Shown here: in pieces, positions 33,950 to 46,274 of the stretch | Numbering within the stretch: the first letter of the stretch is position 1 | How the letters are laid out: every line of letters begins with the position of its first letter | NCBI GenBank assembly: GCA_019096195.1 | Contig: JAGTXK010000134.1 | Coordinates: 372,001-436,000 of the forward strand | Origin: Boletus sp. NGJ | Lineage: Eukaryota > Basidiomycota > Agaricomycetes > Boletales > Boletaceae | Length of the DNA: 64,000 nt | Direction of reading: 5' to 3' | Notes under the pieces: generated by a model | What the model was told of the DNA's origin: nothing | Databases searched by the model: none | The model's input: the letters and a program-made list of their open reading frames with translations, nothing else | Translations under genes and position numbers: made by a program

Positions 33950-36713
33950 CAATCCACTGGCTTGCCATTCGACCAACATCTCCTTGAACTTGGGACCATG
34001 GTAGTTATGCTTGATAACTTGCTCAATACTCATGAGTAGCTTCTTGTGTATTGTTTCGACTACCTCAGAATTGAGCAGTTGACCATCTGTTCTACTGTAA
34101 GTCTTCCACACCACCAATAAACTATAATATTTAGTAGGAATATAAAGTGAGCATCATGTACTTACATATGTAGCCACCAGTGTGATGGTGGTTTTGGGAA
34201 TTGTGACTTGAAAGTCGGCAAAATTGCAAAGGAACTTGGAAGAATTGTAGTAAAAGGTTACATGACAGATACTTTTGAGAGTGGGGTGTGTGAAATGAGA
34301 CATTCTGCCCTGCAAATGGTTAGTAGTCAAGTAATTGGAGTATATCGTGCTAGCACTGGGTGGATGGTGTACCTGCTTATCATGCTTGCCCTTCAAGTAT
34401 TGTGAGTCTTGCAATAGCCCAGTAACCTTATCCTTGATGAACTGAATATGTGTGGCTTGGTTAGTTACACAGTTGGGCATGGTCAGTTGGTAAGTGATGG
34501 AAATAATTTCCTGGGCATGTTTTTTGATTTCGCTGTGAAACATCTATGTATTGTTGAAAAGCTGGATGCTGTCAGATCTTAGTATTAGTGCTGCAAATGT
34601 ACATTACCAGGTGAGCCATGTCCCTCTTATGTTTCTGGAAATAACCTTCAAAATACTGAGTGGGAGTAAGTGAATGTAACACTGCACATACCTCCCTTGA
34701 CTGGCTTCTCCTCTTGCTCATAGCATACAACAATTTCAAATAGTATTTCTGAACATTGTCCAGGTACAGCCATTTGTGCACACAGAAAGTGGTAGTTTTG
34801 GATCAAAGAAAGCTGCATTTCAGCTTTGGCACACTCAAGCAATTCTGTGCAGAGGGAATGGTAGAAGCTGATGGCACTTGGCTTGGATGGAATAGTCCCT
34901 TTAGGGTTCTTTGAATACTTGCCATGGCAAGGTTAAACATGCCCTGGGATGACAGCATCATTATATCTAATGGTCACACTGGCCCCACAATTCTTTGAAG
35001 TGACTCAGATACCAGTTTCAACACAATTATCTAATAATAGTAGCTCCATGATCTCTTGAAGCAGCCATAGCCTCCTTGTCTACATGCCTGGTGGAGTTGG
35101 GGAATTGCTTCTTTAAACCACCATTACCCCTGTGATGGGTATCATTATGAATGCTAGTAAGATAGGTGGGAGAGGGGGACCATGGGTGGCAATTAGTCAT
35201 ATGGTGGCAGTTGAGTATATCATAATCAGTTCCAGGCTGAAAAAAAAAAAACATTAGTTTGTAGTATTTCATCTTGTAATTGCTTACCAGTTCATCACCT
35301 TGGCATATGGCAATGTGGTGTTGAACCTTGTCATGGTCATTTGTAACTTGAGAAGTGCCATCCACAGGAGTGCCAGAATGAGAATGAAAAGGAGGGGGGA
35401 GGGGAGAAGTTTTTTCCCTTGAATATGCCTCTGGTGTGGCAAAGGCTGCATCTGTAACTACTGAGGAGGAACATTGGATGTGTGCTGCAACTGTCCATGC
35501 AATGGGACAGAATGATGAGGGAGTTGTGAGGAATGGCATTGATCTTGGTCCTCATCCTCATCCTCATTCTTGTCTTTGTCTTTGTCTTCATCTCCATCTC
35601 CATCTCCATTTCTGTCCCTATCCCTGTTCTCATTTTGCTGATGCCTGTCTGTGTACAAGTCATTCTGGTGATATCTGACCTTACCCACTTGGTGATCCTA
35701 CTCCCCAATCTCATCCCTGTCTGAATAGTGATCATCTTGCAGGTCCATGTCTTTGTCCATGCCATGTGGATCATAATAATATACAGTAAGTCTATAAAGT
35801 ACATGGAAATCAGTAATGTCAAGAAATAAGTACTATGAAAAGATGGACTGTTGTCATTGCTGAACCTAAATTAAGCATCCTCATCAACATCCATGTAGAC
35901 CTTCCCATCTCCATGCCTGCCAGCAGAATCACCACTGTCCATCTATTCCTCCTTGTGGTCTTCTGAGTTGATTTGAGACAAAGAACTACTGAAGCAACTT
36001 GCTGGATTTCAAGCCAATGCAAGTCACCAATGAGACTGAGTAGAGTGAGATGACAAATTGTGAAATTAACCAGTAGAATGTGGCTGGATTGACCGTAATG
36101 ACTAGGGAAAAGACTTTGAGGACTGAGGCCATGCACTCATTGCAACAGGTACACTGCCTTTGTCCTTGTGCACTATGAATTTGCTCTTCAGGTGATCCCT
36201 TTCATACTCCTCTACAGGCTGTGACCCAATGTACATAGACTGTGGTGGGGGTGGAGGCTAGAAGCTGAAATGGCCCCTCACACCCGACTAGACAATTGGC
36301 AGTTGGAAATTTGCATAGGGGTGGTCAATCTGCATAGGATTATCTACATTTGTGTCCTATATATTCAACATCAGTGTATGATCCTCAGACTGTCATTGCA
36401 GCATTACCTTTTTTTTTATGTCTGATCTCTTCTTCCTAGGACTGCATGAGGTTGGAGCTATAGGATTGACAAGCTCATCATTAGAAAGTACTGCAGCAGT
36501 CCTACTCATAAGCCATGTGTCAGATGGCCACTGTGGCCTGTCAAGAGCCAGGGCTACTTTCTCCAGCTGTACAATATGGCCCCCTTTGCCAGCCATTGAG
36601 TGTGTTGGACATTTGGGTTGTGAGGTAACCACTTCAGCTGCTGGTGGATTGGGGTTGAATGGACTGGCCTGGCCCTTCCCTTTGGCTGAATTCCCTTTGG
36701 CCATAGGAACCAT
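33950..36713 (-). pseudogene. DUF6532 family relic B
   Basis: Minus-strand decayed gene. The candidate start is Met at 36,713, and the N terminus holds GKGGHIVQLEKVALAL near 36,590 and a basic segment (SPRKKRSDIKKK) near 36,420. The middle carries an acidic repeat encoded by a microsatellite (35,530-35,640). The DUF6532 domain is in pieces: FHSEIKKHAQEI and DKVTGLLQDSQYLKGKHDKQ (34,540-34,390); then, after a probable intron, FTHPTLKSICHVTFYY and DFQVTIPKTTITLVATYV (34,300-34,160); and KKLLMSIEQVIKHN to about 33,960. Some of the breaks could be introns, but stops are frequent and CpG is scarce. The function of the family is unknown. Confidence 0.55.
35530..35640. repeat. microsatellite encoding an acidic run
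   Basis: TCCTCA, TCTTTG and TCTCCA words repeat. On the minus strand they encode GDGDEDKDKDKNEDEDED inside DUF6532 relic B. Confidence 0.7.
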
Positions 36714-37189
36714 AGAAAAAATGGAAATGGGATGGAGGACTAAGAAGCAACTCAGCACCTTGAGGATGAACCCCAAGAGTGTGCCATTTTTGAAGCATTC
36801 AGGCAGCACAAATTATGCAGGTCAGGAGAGTGCTGATTACCTCTTTGACAAGCTCACTGAGTGCTGGAAGGGGATGCATGGTGGTGGGATACATACTACT
36901 ACCATGTAAACTTCAAGTTGCACAGTTTGGTCCTTTGGAGATGTAATTATGAGGCCCACTAGCCAACAATGCTGCATCTAAGACTAGCAGCAAGTCATAT
37001 GTAAAAAGGAACATGGTCATGGTCTCATTATAGGGAAGTGCTGCATAGGGTTATTTACAAGTCACAAATAAGATTGAAAGCAGCAAGAAAAAAAAGAATA
37101 AAGTAATCAAACTGTGGTGACTGAGGAAAAAAGGAGTTGGTCATAATGAATGCAATTGAGAACCATCCACAATGATTCCATACTTTTAT
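36714..37189. other. no gene seen
   Basis: AT-rich spacer. It may include the upstream region of relic B. Confidence 0.35.
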
Positions 37190-39110
37190 GTCCTAATCCT
37201 GTTTCACTTTCCATATTACTGCTGCCATTACAATGCTGACAACTAGCACACCTACAGCTGTTGTTATATTCACATGATACTGCAAGCAATGGGTCATCAG
37301 ATGCAATAGGTGTGAAACTGTGAGATGACCAACAACCCCAGATGTGCACAATGGCATCTCTACCTTTGATTCCACCATGACAACAGGGGGGGGGTTCAGT
37401 GATGGCTGCTCAGGAGAGTCTTTCACTGATGAGGCAGGCATGATTGGATACTGAATGCCCTGTTCAAGCACCTGGCTGCTGCCTCTGGTTCACTTTCCAT
37501 TATTGATGAAGAAGGTGATCACGATCATTGATATTGATCTGAGACATGTTGTGAGCCTGGGTTGGACCCAATATCATGGTCCTCATTGACTGCCCCTTCT
37601 ATTATTCAAATAGATAAGATGGGTGAACTCAATCTTGAATGATTTTGAGAAGAGCTTGACTGACAACATCATGACTTTGTTCAACCAGGACTCAAGGCAA
37701 CACTGACAGGACTTGGTGGTGTCACTACTAATAGGCCACTGCCTCAATTAATCTTGATGTCTCCATTAGGAAACCAATCATATTGTTGCAATGTCACCAG
37801 CAATGCCACCCCAGCATTGATTCTTGCATCCAATCTGAGCTCCAGCATCCACACCTGGCTTTCCCATTCCTCCTTCACCTTGCTAAGTCTCTCTCTTTCT
37901 TGTGACCACTCCTTCTACACCATGCTCCATTGACCTTTGACATTCTCTTTCCATTTGTTGAGCATTGCTGTTGAAGACTCATGTTCAGAATCATGGGCAG
38001 GTTCACAAATGCCCTTGAGAATCTCTGCCTGAGCAGTTTCCTAGGCAGAGTTCTGCTGCTGCTGCAGCAACTGGGTTGCCTACATGAGTTCCTCTAGTGC
38101 TGCAATTTTGGATTGCAACTGTGATATAGTTGTTTGAGTGGTGGTGTGCTGAGTCTGAAGGGAGTTGTTGAACTCCACTACTGTGTCTATTTATCCACTG
38201 AGTGCCAACAATCATTTAGCCAAGCCATCAATCACAGCAGATGCAATGTCATGGATTTGTTATAGAGGTAATGATGATCAATGCTTGCATTTTATGTTTG
38301 GAGAATCCTTGTCATCCTCCACCATACCCATTCCAGTGGGCTCAGGTGTGCATGGATGTCCAAGCTTCTCTCAATCACATTAACATTCTTTGTTGTCCTC
38401 AACTGGTCCTCATTTTCCTCCTCTACTCTTAGGCTCTCCAAACTATGGGGCATGATGGTGTGAATGCTAGTGGCATCACCATTGTCTGCTCAATAACTGC
38501 TGTCCTGTATGTCATCATGGTGTTGAGCATCGTGATGTCCAGATGGAGAACCTGTGGTATGTTGAGACATTTCAAGCTCACACTTCCATTCATACATAAG
38601 TTCATGGAGTGAAGCATGTCCTCAAGGGCATATACCTTGTCAACATGAATTGCCAAGGACACTTGGGTCTCATAAAGTTAGGTGTGGAGCTCAGTCAGCA
38701 CAGTGGCCAGGACAGATCTGAATTCAGTGGGTTGGATGGGCTTATGCACTGATTGCAGTTGTGGAATATAGATAGATGGAAGGTTGGGGGAAAGTGGGTG
38801 GCTGTGGGAGAAGAAGTCATCAACATAATATTGACCTGTTAATGTGGTGAATACTGACTAGTAAGGTGCTGCTTAATGTATTGTGAATATTGTTCATCAT
38901 AGTGGTCGACAAGTGGAGCTCAGTGCCAGTCTCATGGCTTTTCTGGAGCTTGCTTTGGAGATAGGTCAAGATGTGGTCAAAACTAAGTCCACTTGTACTC
39001 AGAGGTCTCATACTACTGCTGCCCATTCCGCTGAGCACTTGGGACTGCATTTTTGGTTGATGTTGAGTGAGTACAGCTTGGCCCTGAGTGAATGAGAATT
39101 GAGAAAAGGC
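37190..39110 (-). pseudogene. coiled-coil protein with C-terminal membrane anchor, relic
   Basis: Minus-strand pieces of an agaricomycete protein of unknown function that I recall only as conserved hypothetical. Near 39,000 to 38,880 it reads FDHILTYLQSKLQKSHETG and TELHLSTTMMNNIHNTL. Near 38,640 comes a HVDKVYALEDML block. A coiled-coil stretch near 38,150-37,800 has LQSKIAALEEL, WSQERERLSKVKEEWESQV and LELRLDARINAG. The end is a membrane segment near 37,270-37,200 (AVGVLVVSIVMAAVIWKV) followed by KQD and a stop. Several stops and frame changes interrupt it. The order is consistent with one original gene. Confidence 0.45.
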
Positions 39111-39704
39111 ACTGGAAGTACTCAGCTGGGAAAGACCTTCAGAGATGCTTGAGGGATGTTGTATTCACTTTACATGGGCAGTGTCCTGGACATCCTCCTC
39201 AATAAATATGCAGAGAACATGAGCAGCAACCTTGTGATGGATGGTAGTTTTGTTGTCCTCATCAATAATATCAATGCCAAATCCCTGAATATGATTCAAT
39301 TGAAGAGAGGAATGAAAAAAGTGAAAAGTGGCATACCACATTTCTCAGTTCAAAAGGCTTGGACTTGACACCTTTAGGACTGAGATGTTCACTATTGATG
39401 AATATGTTATTCAAACTCTTGATGTTTTTAATGGAGATCTTGGAAAAGAACAAAGATGAGGATGGAAAATGATCAAGTGAGAGTACTAGTACCTTGCTGC
39501 CATTCTCCTCCCATACTTCAGCATGCTGCCAGAGAGGACTTTTTGTTAAGCAGAAATAGTAGGTTTGGCGTTAGATAAAGGTAAAAAGTGGGAAAGGGGC
39601 TGGATGTGCAGAGAAGAAAGCAGTGGTGGTGGCATCACTCCTCCAACCTAGAGGACTGGGTGCTTGAGATTGTAAGGTTGGTTGGCATCACATGCAGGGA
39701 TGTA
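39111..39704. other. no recognised gene
   Basis: Probably the upstream side of the coiled-coil gene relic. Nothing further is supported. Confidence 0.3.
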
Positions 39705-40085
39705 GTATTGCTGCAGCTTCAAGCTGAATTTTTTTATCTCATCCATTTCATTATGGACCTTGATATATTAGAGATAGAAATGTGGTTTCTGGTGACAGCT
39801 ATTAGATATAGAAAAAATTATATAAATTGAACCTACCAATCAGAAGTTATTCTCTCTAAGCTATTCTTCAGCTTTAATGAAGCCAATGCTTAACCCTAAT
39901 GCTCTTTTGGACTTAATACATCAATGGCTAAATCAATTCATGGACTTTTTTTTTCCATCTAATAGATTTGATAGTAGGCTACATTTCATTCACTAGAAGC
40001 ATCACAGTCCATGAAGAAATGGGCATACTAGATAAAAAAGCTGATATCAAAGCTGCAAAAGTCAGAAGCTGAGCTAAGGCAATAC
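39705..40085 (+). mobile_element. MITE copy C (uninterrupted)
   Basis: A 381-bp copy with ends GTATTGCTGCAGCTTC and GCAATAC and TA on both sides (39,703-39,704 and 40,086-40,087). It is highly similar to copies A and B and is the best reference for the family. Confidence 0.85.
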
Positions 40086-40394
40086 TACAGGGGTGGGACA
40101 ACTTGGTCATATGTGGGCAGCATTCTGAACTTCATCCTCAGTAAATATGAGTGGCAACTTTGTGCCAAAACACAATAGTCTAAGTCTTATTTTGAGTTAC
40201 AAGAAAGCAAGGATTTGCTGGCTGGTCTTGGTTCATTCAACTGGTGTAGTCTTTCAGCAAAACATGACATATGTATTGACCATGCTTAAAACATAAAAAT
40301 AGCTGTTTTATATGGCTTTAGATACAGCATAGAAAAAGTCTTTGTCAAAATATTTGTTCAAAAAGAATGATTGAGTGGCAAAAATGCTATTTGA

Positions 40395-41080
40395 ATGAGT
40401 CAAACGATTGTCAGCAATAGAGTTAAATTGAGGGACAATGTGAGCATAAGACCTGAGCTGGTCCAATGGAAAAAACATCATCAAGATCCTCACCAGATGC
40501 ATGCTTTGCTCTCTGCAGCTGTTATGGACAATGAAGGGGGTACACCTTTTTCCCTCCCTTTCATACTCCCTCCTTTTCCAGTCATTGATGACTTGTGGGA
40601 AGACCTCTTATTTGACTCCTCAGAAATGACATGGGAGAGCTTCCTCATGGAAGAACATCTAGCACTTGGTACTTCCCTCAATGACACTATCTTCTAGGGT
40701 GGTGAACGGCCATCTGCAAGATCCCAGATCTCTCCAATGGCTATCCTCTCCATTCTATATCTCATTCATTTCCCATTTTACTCTTAAACCTATGCTTCAT
40801 ATCAGACACTGCCTCCTTGGCTATGTTCTCTCGTACATAGCCTGTGTTCCATCACTCCCAGCCTCATTCCCAATTCGGTTCTCCTTCCTATTTATGGTAA
40901 CTCTGCTTATGCCTGCCCTAAAGAAGCAAGCCCTACATATAGTTAGTCGATCCTCCCTGTATCTCCCAATCTTGATCTACACCATATCCCATGTAATTTA
41001 CCCAACTCTTGGTTTCACATTACTTCAGACATCTGTGCCCACTCTGGAAGTAATTACCCTCATGCTTGTGATACTCCTCA
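40395..41080 (+). repeat. unclassified repeat unit, copy 2
   Basis: Related to about 25,860-26,400. A 100-codon frame at 40,395-40,697 (ending ALGTSLNDTIF) lies at the left of the shared region, and the other copy keeps a partial, broken version (DDLLFDSS). It could be the 3' end of an unrecognised element's gene followed by a pyrimidine-rich tail. Confidence 0.4.
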
Positions 41081-41599
41081 CATTCACGTCGCACTTGTGC
41101 AGTATCCTCACTATCCCCTTGCATGCTTAGCCAGTAGCAACACCAATGCAGATAGGTTCTGCACTGATAGGACTGCGCCACTATCATCAAAGCCCAAGAC
41201 TCTGCCATTGATCATAGAGAGACTCCAACCAAGAGAGACTCTATGTAAAGCTAGCTGTCAGTTCCCATACCTAGGGAACTTGGGCCTAGGGAGCCATTTG
41301 CTCAAGTCCAGCTAGTCTGATAATCAACTAGGAGGTTGATTACTTGGGAACGTATCACCAAGTTACTTAGCGTAACAGCAGCATGTGAAGACCTGTAATG
41401 ACTTCTGTTAGACTATCATACTATGGTACAACATCTAGCCTGTGTGTGTAAATGAGAGCACAACTTGCACAAGGGATCCAAGTGCCTCTTGGGGAGGCAG
41501 GGCACATGATTAAGCAAATAAGAACAACAGAATGCCCTGTGTGAAGTCCAGGTCAAGCCAAAATTCTATACGAAAGCAACATACCTTGCAGCCTACTTA
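41081..41599. other. no gene seen
   Basis: Includes a small inverted repeat around CCTAGGGAACTTGGGCCTAGGG (41,270-41,292). No coding sequence is recognised. Confidence 0.35.
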
Positions 41600-42550
41600 T
41601 TGGCCATTGATGTGATTTATCCACCTATAGAATAGTAGTGTCATGCCAACCATATTTCCAGGTTCGATTAGGTGATTGGGCATGAACAGTGAATGTTGAG
41701 AAGGTCTCTTCTGGATAGTAATATGACCTTTGCTGGAGGCAAACTTTGTGCCAGACTTGAAGTTCAGAGAATGGAAGGCAGACATCAGAAGACAACCACT
41801 GTGGACCATCAAAAGTGTGAAAGTGATCAGTGCATGACATGCCTATGTGCTTCACATAGTCATCTAGTGCTGCACAGAGATCTGGGAGCTTGAACAACTC
41901 TGCAACTTCTTTAATAGACTTGTGGTGCCACATAGGGTCAATGTTAAGGTGAATGGCCATCAAGGCAGCAACAATGATGCAGGGTGGTGAGCTGTTTATA
42001 TCAGTAAGAGCACTGGCATTCCTTATAGCAACCTTAAAGAAATTAGTTGTCTTGTGTTTTGCTGACCACAAATCTTCCAATGCATTTCCATCATCATCAG
42101 CCTCAGGCTCCATTTCATTGTCATCAGATTCTACATCAGCCTCAGAGGCTTTTTTGTATGTTCAAAGAAACACTGCAGTCTCAAATAGCTAGAGCTTCTC
42201 ACCATAATCAAGGAAGCAGCAAATTTGGGCATCATAATCCTAATGGTTGGTCATGGAGGCTGGGTTCTTTACAACTTTAATATGAGCATGTTCAGTGGTA
42301 TCAGCAGACCACTGCAGTAACAATCCAACTTGTGCAATACTTGGAATGACATGTTACATCAGCTCCAACTTTGGGATGTGGAAATGGTCCAAAACTGTTT
42401 TCTGACCTTGATGAAGGCCATGGTCCAAGATCACTTGCTTGTGATCATAAAACTTGTCAAGCACTGCCTAGATCCTATTCCAGATTTCTAAAGTGATAGC
42501 TAGGGCCTGGAAGAAATACCTGAACTCCATAAGGGCACAAATTGCAGTGA
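41600..42550 (-). pseudogene. Plavaka transposase C-terminal relic
   Basis: Minus-strand remains of a second Plavaka transposase. From the high coordinate: FHIPKLELM-like text and QWSADTTEHAHIKVVKNPA near 42,390-42,240, then an open block ending LPFSELQVWHKVCLQQRSYY near 41,740. Earlier catalytic parts are missing, because the fold-back element begins at 42,554 exactly where the homology stops. It is a different region of the protein from most of the relic at 655-3480, so the two are not simple duplicates. Confidence 0.7.
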
Positions 42551-42553
42551 TAA

Positions 42554-44698
42554 CATCAGTAAATATAGGATTTCATCATAATGCTTATAGTGCCATGGTA
42601 GTTTCATAGTAGTCATAGTAGTTTCATAGATAACTCATAGTGTTCATAGTCACATCAGTAAAAACAGGACTAACTGTCCAGTGCTGGACAGTACTGGACT
42701 GTAACATAGTGCTCATAGTGAGGGTCCAACTGGATAGTGGTTTGATAGTACTATGACAGTGTCTCATACTCTGTTCATAGTATGGCCATAGTCTGTCATA
42801 GTATTCTCATAGTATCTATCTCATAGTGTCTCATAGTATTCTCATAGTACTTCCATAGTGGTCATAGTGATGCCATAGTATACATAGTGGCTTAGCAATC
42901 CTAATCCTAATCCAATTTCAAGCCAATTCTAATTTCAAATTCAATCAAATATTAATTCTATTCATTCTAATTCTAATTCTAATCCCAGTCCAGTCCCAAT
43001 ACCAATTCTAATTCTAATTCTAATCCTAATCCTAATCCTAATGATTTACAAAGTGAAGTGTTGACTTTATGTAATGAGTAGAGAAGGATAAAATTGAGAA
43101 ACAAGAGGGTGTGGGAAGGTTTTTGAAGTCTGGCTTGTTTACATAAGAATGGTGGCACAAACATTGGCAAACAATGTCCGCTTTTTTCACACTGAGTGTG
43201 GGAAAATGGCCTTGGATATTTTTTGAGTGTAGGTCTACACTTTTGGTACACATTGTGACTACACTTTTACTACACTTTGGTGCGCATTTTTGATACACTT
43301 TTGGTACACTTTGTTTGCTACACTGTACTACACTCTGCTACACTTGTTTGCTTTTTTTTACTACACTCTATTTGCTACACTGTACTACACTCTTTCCTAT
43401 ACTTTTTGTACAACATTTGACTACACATTTGACTACACTTTTTGTGCACTTTTTGACTACACATTCTGTATGCTTTTGATTTAGGATTAGAATTAGGATT
43501 AGCTTAAAATTACTACTATGATTATGACTACTATGAATGTACTATGAATGCTATGAAATGCTATGATACTATGATACTATGATACTATGATACTATGATA
43601 CTATGAACACTATGAATATACTATGGATACTATGAATACACTGTCAATACTATGATACTATAAACACTATGATTTATCTATGAAACTACTATGACTACTA
43701 TGAAACTACTATGGCACTATGAGCACTATGATGAAATCCTGTATTTACTGATGGTATCATAGTATTGAAAGTGTATTCATAGTATTCATAGTATCATAGT
43801 ACCATAGTACCATAGCATTTCATAGCATTCATAGTACATTTATAGTAGTCATAGTCATAGTAGTAATTTTAAGCTAATCCCAATCCCAATCCTAATTCTA
43901 ATTCTAAATCAAAAGTATACAAAATGTGTAGTCAAATGTTGTACAAAAAGTGTAGGAAAGAGTGTAGTACAGTGCAGCAAAAATGCGCATCAAATGTAGC
44001 AAAAGTGTAGCAAACAGAGTGTAGTAAAAAAAAGCAAACAAAAGTGTAGCAGAGTGTAGTACAGTGTAGCAAACAAAGTGTACCAAAAATGTACCAAAAA
44101 TGCGCACCAAAGTGTAGTAAAAGTGTAGTCACAAAATGTACCAAAAGTGTAGACCTACACTCAAAAAAATATCCAAGTCCATTTTCTCAAACTCAGTGTT
44201 AAAAAAGCAGACAATGTTTGCCAATGTTTGTGCCACCATTCTTATATAAACAAGCCAGACTTCAAAAACTTTCCCACACCCTCTTGTTTCTCAATTTTAT
44301 CCTTCTCTACTCATTATATAAAGTCAACACTTCACTTTGTAAATCATTAGAATTAGGATTGGGATTGGGATTGGGATTAGAATTAGAATTAGGATTAATA
44401 TTAATAGAATTAATATTTGATTGAATTTGGAATTAGAATTGGCTGAAAATTAAATTAGAATTAGAATTGCTAAGCCACTATGGATGTATACTATGGCATT
44501 ACTATGACCACTATGAAAGTACTATAAGAATACTATGAGACACTATGAGAATACTATGACAGACTATGGCCACACTATGAATAGACTATGAGACACTGTC
44601 ATAGTTCAAACCACTATTTAGTTGGACCCTCACTATGAGCACTATGTTACTGTCCAGTACTGAACAGCACTGAACAGTTAGTCCTATTTTTACTGATG
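42554..44698 (-). mobile_element. fold-back element copy 3, interrupted by copy 2
   Basis: A reverse-oriented copy whose outer ends are CATCAGTAAATA at 42,554 and TTTTTACTGATG ending at 44,698. It is split after its first 99 bases by copy 2, and the two parts align with the expected continuous order seen in copy 1. Without the insertion it is about 1044 bp. It carries the same core, arrays and ends as copy 1. Confidence 0.75.
42653..43753 (+). mobile_element. fold-back element copy 2, nested in copy 3
   Basis: A 1101-bp forward copy from CATCAGTAAAAACAGG to TTTACTGATG, with the full set of CATAGT, TAATCC, core, TACACTTTT, GATTAG and ACTATG segments. Because it lies in the opposite orientation to its host copy, the two cores face each other and produce a large imperfect palindrome of about 2 kb. 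Confidence 0.75.
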
Positions 44699-44845
44699 CA
44701 AGAATATACCTGTTGGAGCAGGGACCCCGGCCTGTAGGGCTGCTTTGCAGCAGGGGTCTATGCTGGGAAATGCCAGAGTAGCATAGCATAGCTATTTCTA
44801 GGGCATTTGGCCTGTATTCTCTCTCTCACACATACTCTCTGGTCA

Positions 44846-44990
44846 GTTTACTGTCAATGCCTTTTCATGAGAACATCAGAATGTGTGTCAAGTGTGTAAA
44901 GGATGGTCTCTCTGTTTTTCAGGCTTTCATTGTGTTGATTTACAACTCCATCATTCAAACTATGATCTTGAAGTTTTCCCTTCTAATGAA
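44846..44990 (+). pseudogene. relic of an eqolisin-like gene promoter and start
   Basis: About 145 bases align with 14,500-14,645, the promoter, leader and first codons of the eqolisin-like gene. Shared words include GGATGGTCTCTC, CAACTCCATCATTC and the TATA region. Where the intact gene has CpG, this copy mostly has TpG or CpA. Homology fades after about eight codons. It seems to be the remnant of a second copy of the gene. Confidence 0.5.
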
Positions 44991-45321
44991 CCATTCATCA
45001 GTAAAATTACATGCATCTTAATCTGTCTTATGCAGCTTATCAACTTGCACAACATTTCCAAATCTGACACAGATGTTGAAAAGTCATATGCCAGGAATGG
45101 AGTGCAAACAATGTGGAATGGAGCAGCAGATGTTATTCATGATAGTGGACAAAGAAATATAGTACAGTGGGTGGCTACGAGATGGCTACTGTGGTTAGGT
45201 AAGCAGTACTGTAGCAAGTGATTCTACTCCAACAATAGAAACAAATTCTAAGCTTCATTTTGTTGAAAAGTAAAATAGTTTGATTGTAGTTGATGTTTCT
45301 AATGTTTTGGAACACATAACC

Positions 45322-46190
45322 TGTTGGAGCAAGCAATTCAATGAACACTCCATTCTACCATATTTAGACTTTGGCATATCAACCAAACATACTTATATTG
45401 CAAGAATGCTCACTCAAACCTCACTCCATATGACTACAGTGTTGAGAGTGTGAGTATCCATTATTCATTTCATATTTGTATCTTACTCATCCTGTAATGT
45501 AGAGCATGTTCCCACTCTAGGTATGCATTGTCAATATACTCTGTACAACTACAGTGTTGAGAGTAGCATGTTCCCACTCTAGTCTTTATAGGTTATGAGC
45601 CCCGATATGCTGACTTGAAGGACTGTCCTCCCCTCACCCACTAGAGCAACATGCGATCTTTGAGCACACCCTCAACCAAAACTCCCATTTTTGGGGACCC
45701 CGTGACCCAGCGTGCATACATACACCTTGCTGACCCTCTGACCATCCTACCAGCATGGACACAAACATACTAAAAGGGAAAACTAGAGCATCATCAAAGA
45801 ACAGCCAAAATGTGCCAGTTCCATCTACCTTCTAGAACATGCCCACTGTCATCATGAGCTCTTCTGAAGAAGACTCCAATAGCCAAGGGCCTGCCATTTC
45901 TACCACATCGACCCTCAAGGCAATCAAGCTCAGTCTCAGCAACCTAGAGAAAATTGAAACCCTTGACATGGCCAAACACAACTGGCCACATGGTCCAAAG
46001 TGATGAGATGCCATTTCCTCCTTAACTCATGTGGCGGCTACATCCTAGGTCTCAAAGCTTGCCCCAACAACATCCTAGGCGCCAGAATCTGGGAACTCAA
46101 CAACATGTGTGTTATTGCTGCAATTGAAACCAGATGCACCCACAAAAAGACCATGGAAACTCATGTTTCAAGCATTAGTCTGGATTTGGA
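45322..46190 (+). mobile_element. Copia fossil C: 5' LTR and gag start
   Basis: An LTR (45,322 to about 45,588, starting TGTTGGAGC) is followed by a primer-binding-like GGTTATGAGCCC (45,591-45,602) and the first part of a Copia gag (SLSNLEKIETLDMAKHNW near 45,940; NNMCVIAAIETRC near 46,110). The rest is missing. The LTR is the same family as the 3' LTR of fossil A. Broken; moderately old. Confidence 0.65.
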
Positions 46191-46274
46191 GAATCGTTCA
46201 CAGCCACCAAGGAGAGTAGATTTTGGACAGAACAATGCATTAGCCATAGCATCTCCCCATATTCAAGGTGCATC

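Noticed and set aside
35533-35724. Plus-strand hydrophobic frame resembling a membrane protein
   Set aside because: It is the reverse reading of a microsatellite that encodes an acidic run in the minus-strand DUF6532 relic.
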